Assembly (NCBI GenBank): GCA_963785065.1
Contig: CAWATX010000002.1
Coordinates: forward strand, 1,116,001 to 1,180,000
Source: CAVSRC01 sp963785065
Lineage (GTDB): Bacteria; Pseudomonadota; Alphaproteobacteria; Rhizobiales; Kaistiaceae
DNA: 64,000 bases
Direction: 5' to 3'
The translations under genes and the position numbers were made by a program. The notes beneath the pieces are model-generated. The model worked only from the letters and a program-made list of their open reading frames with translations. It did no database searches and was not told the DNA's origin. This document shows positions 63,989 to 64,000 of this stretch, one piece after another; the first letter of the stretch is position 1; every line of letters starts with the position of its first letter.

Positions 63989-64000
63989 CGGGGGTGTCCT

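Overview
The window is high-GC chromosomal DNA from an alphaproteobacterium, most likely of the order Hyphomicrobiales (Rhizobiales). The main evidence is the hemC-hemD-mitofilin-hemY cluster, the divergent tsaD-gpsA pair, an FtcR/Rem-type flagellar regulator, a PraR-like XRE regulator, and a two-hairpin intergenic element of a kind common in this order. No rRNA, tRNA or CRISPR array was found. Most of the window is ordinary core genome: asd, leuB, heme synthesis, tsaD, gpsA, acs, htpX, rsmB, purH, glpK.

Layout. 1-10.8 kb: asd, a secreted small protein, a Na/Pi cotransporter, an Nramp Mn transporter with palindromic operator candidates, an acyltransferase, a cupin divergent from a winged-helix/TPR regulator, and leuB. 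10.8-17.5 kb: a minus-strand run hemC-hemD-mitofilin-hemY followed by a membrane protein with a SLOG-like domain and a SLATT-like region, whose 5' end is damaged. 17.5-25.8 kb: tsaD-gpsA, a palindromic element, two XRE regulators, an EVE protein, a polysaccharide deacetylase, acs and a secreted nuclease.

25.8-33.1 kb is the accessory island. Two different IS1595/ISXO2-type elements lie end to end at one target site. They share three copies of the 8-bp duplication AATAAATT, and each carries passenger genes. Each contains a head-to-head pair: a small protein with an 'ALxxAxxTPPxPxK' motif and a larger HEPN-like protein. One HEPN-like protein has an intact R-x4-H motif. The other has lost the Arg and is frameshifted. 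An ISL3-family element has inserted into a further small gene in the second IS1595 element. The first element also has a 418-bp gene-free stretch full of hairpins. This island is the best candidate for an undescribed system.

33.2-43.2 kb: htpX, rsmB, a heparinase-like protein, purH, and two tandem TPR-glycosyltransferase-like genes, one frameshifted. 43-53 kb: small secreted and membrane proteins, a TetR regulator with a palindromic operator, lemA plus an M48 protease, a citryl-CoA-lyase-like/AMP-ligase pair, GST, VOC, gluconokinase and an orphan BrnA-like antitoxin. 53-61 kb: a peptide-type ABC importer with an M20 hydrolase, and glpK. 61.2-64 kb: an ArsR regulator with the cysteine spacing of SqrR/BigR persulfide sensors, then FtcR, a single-domain receiver and a lytic transglycosylase, probably the edge of a motility region.

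All calls come from reading the sequence and from memory of the families. No database search was run. Start sites were often moved downstream of the longest possible start on the basis of ribosome binding sites, signal peptides and family lengths.
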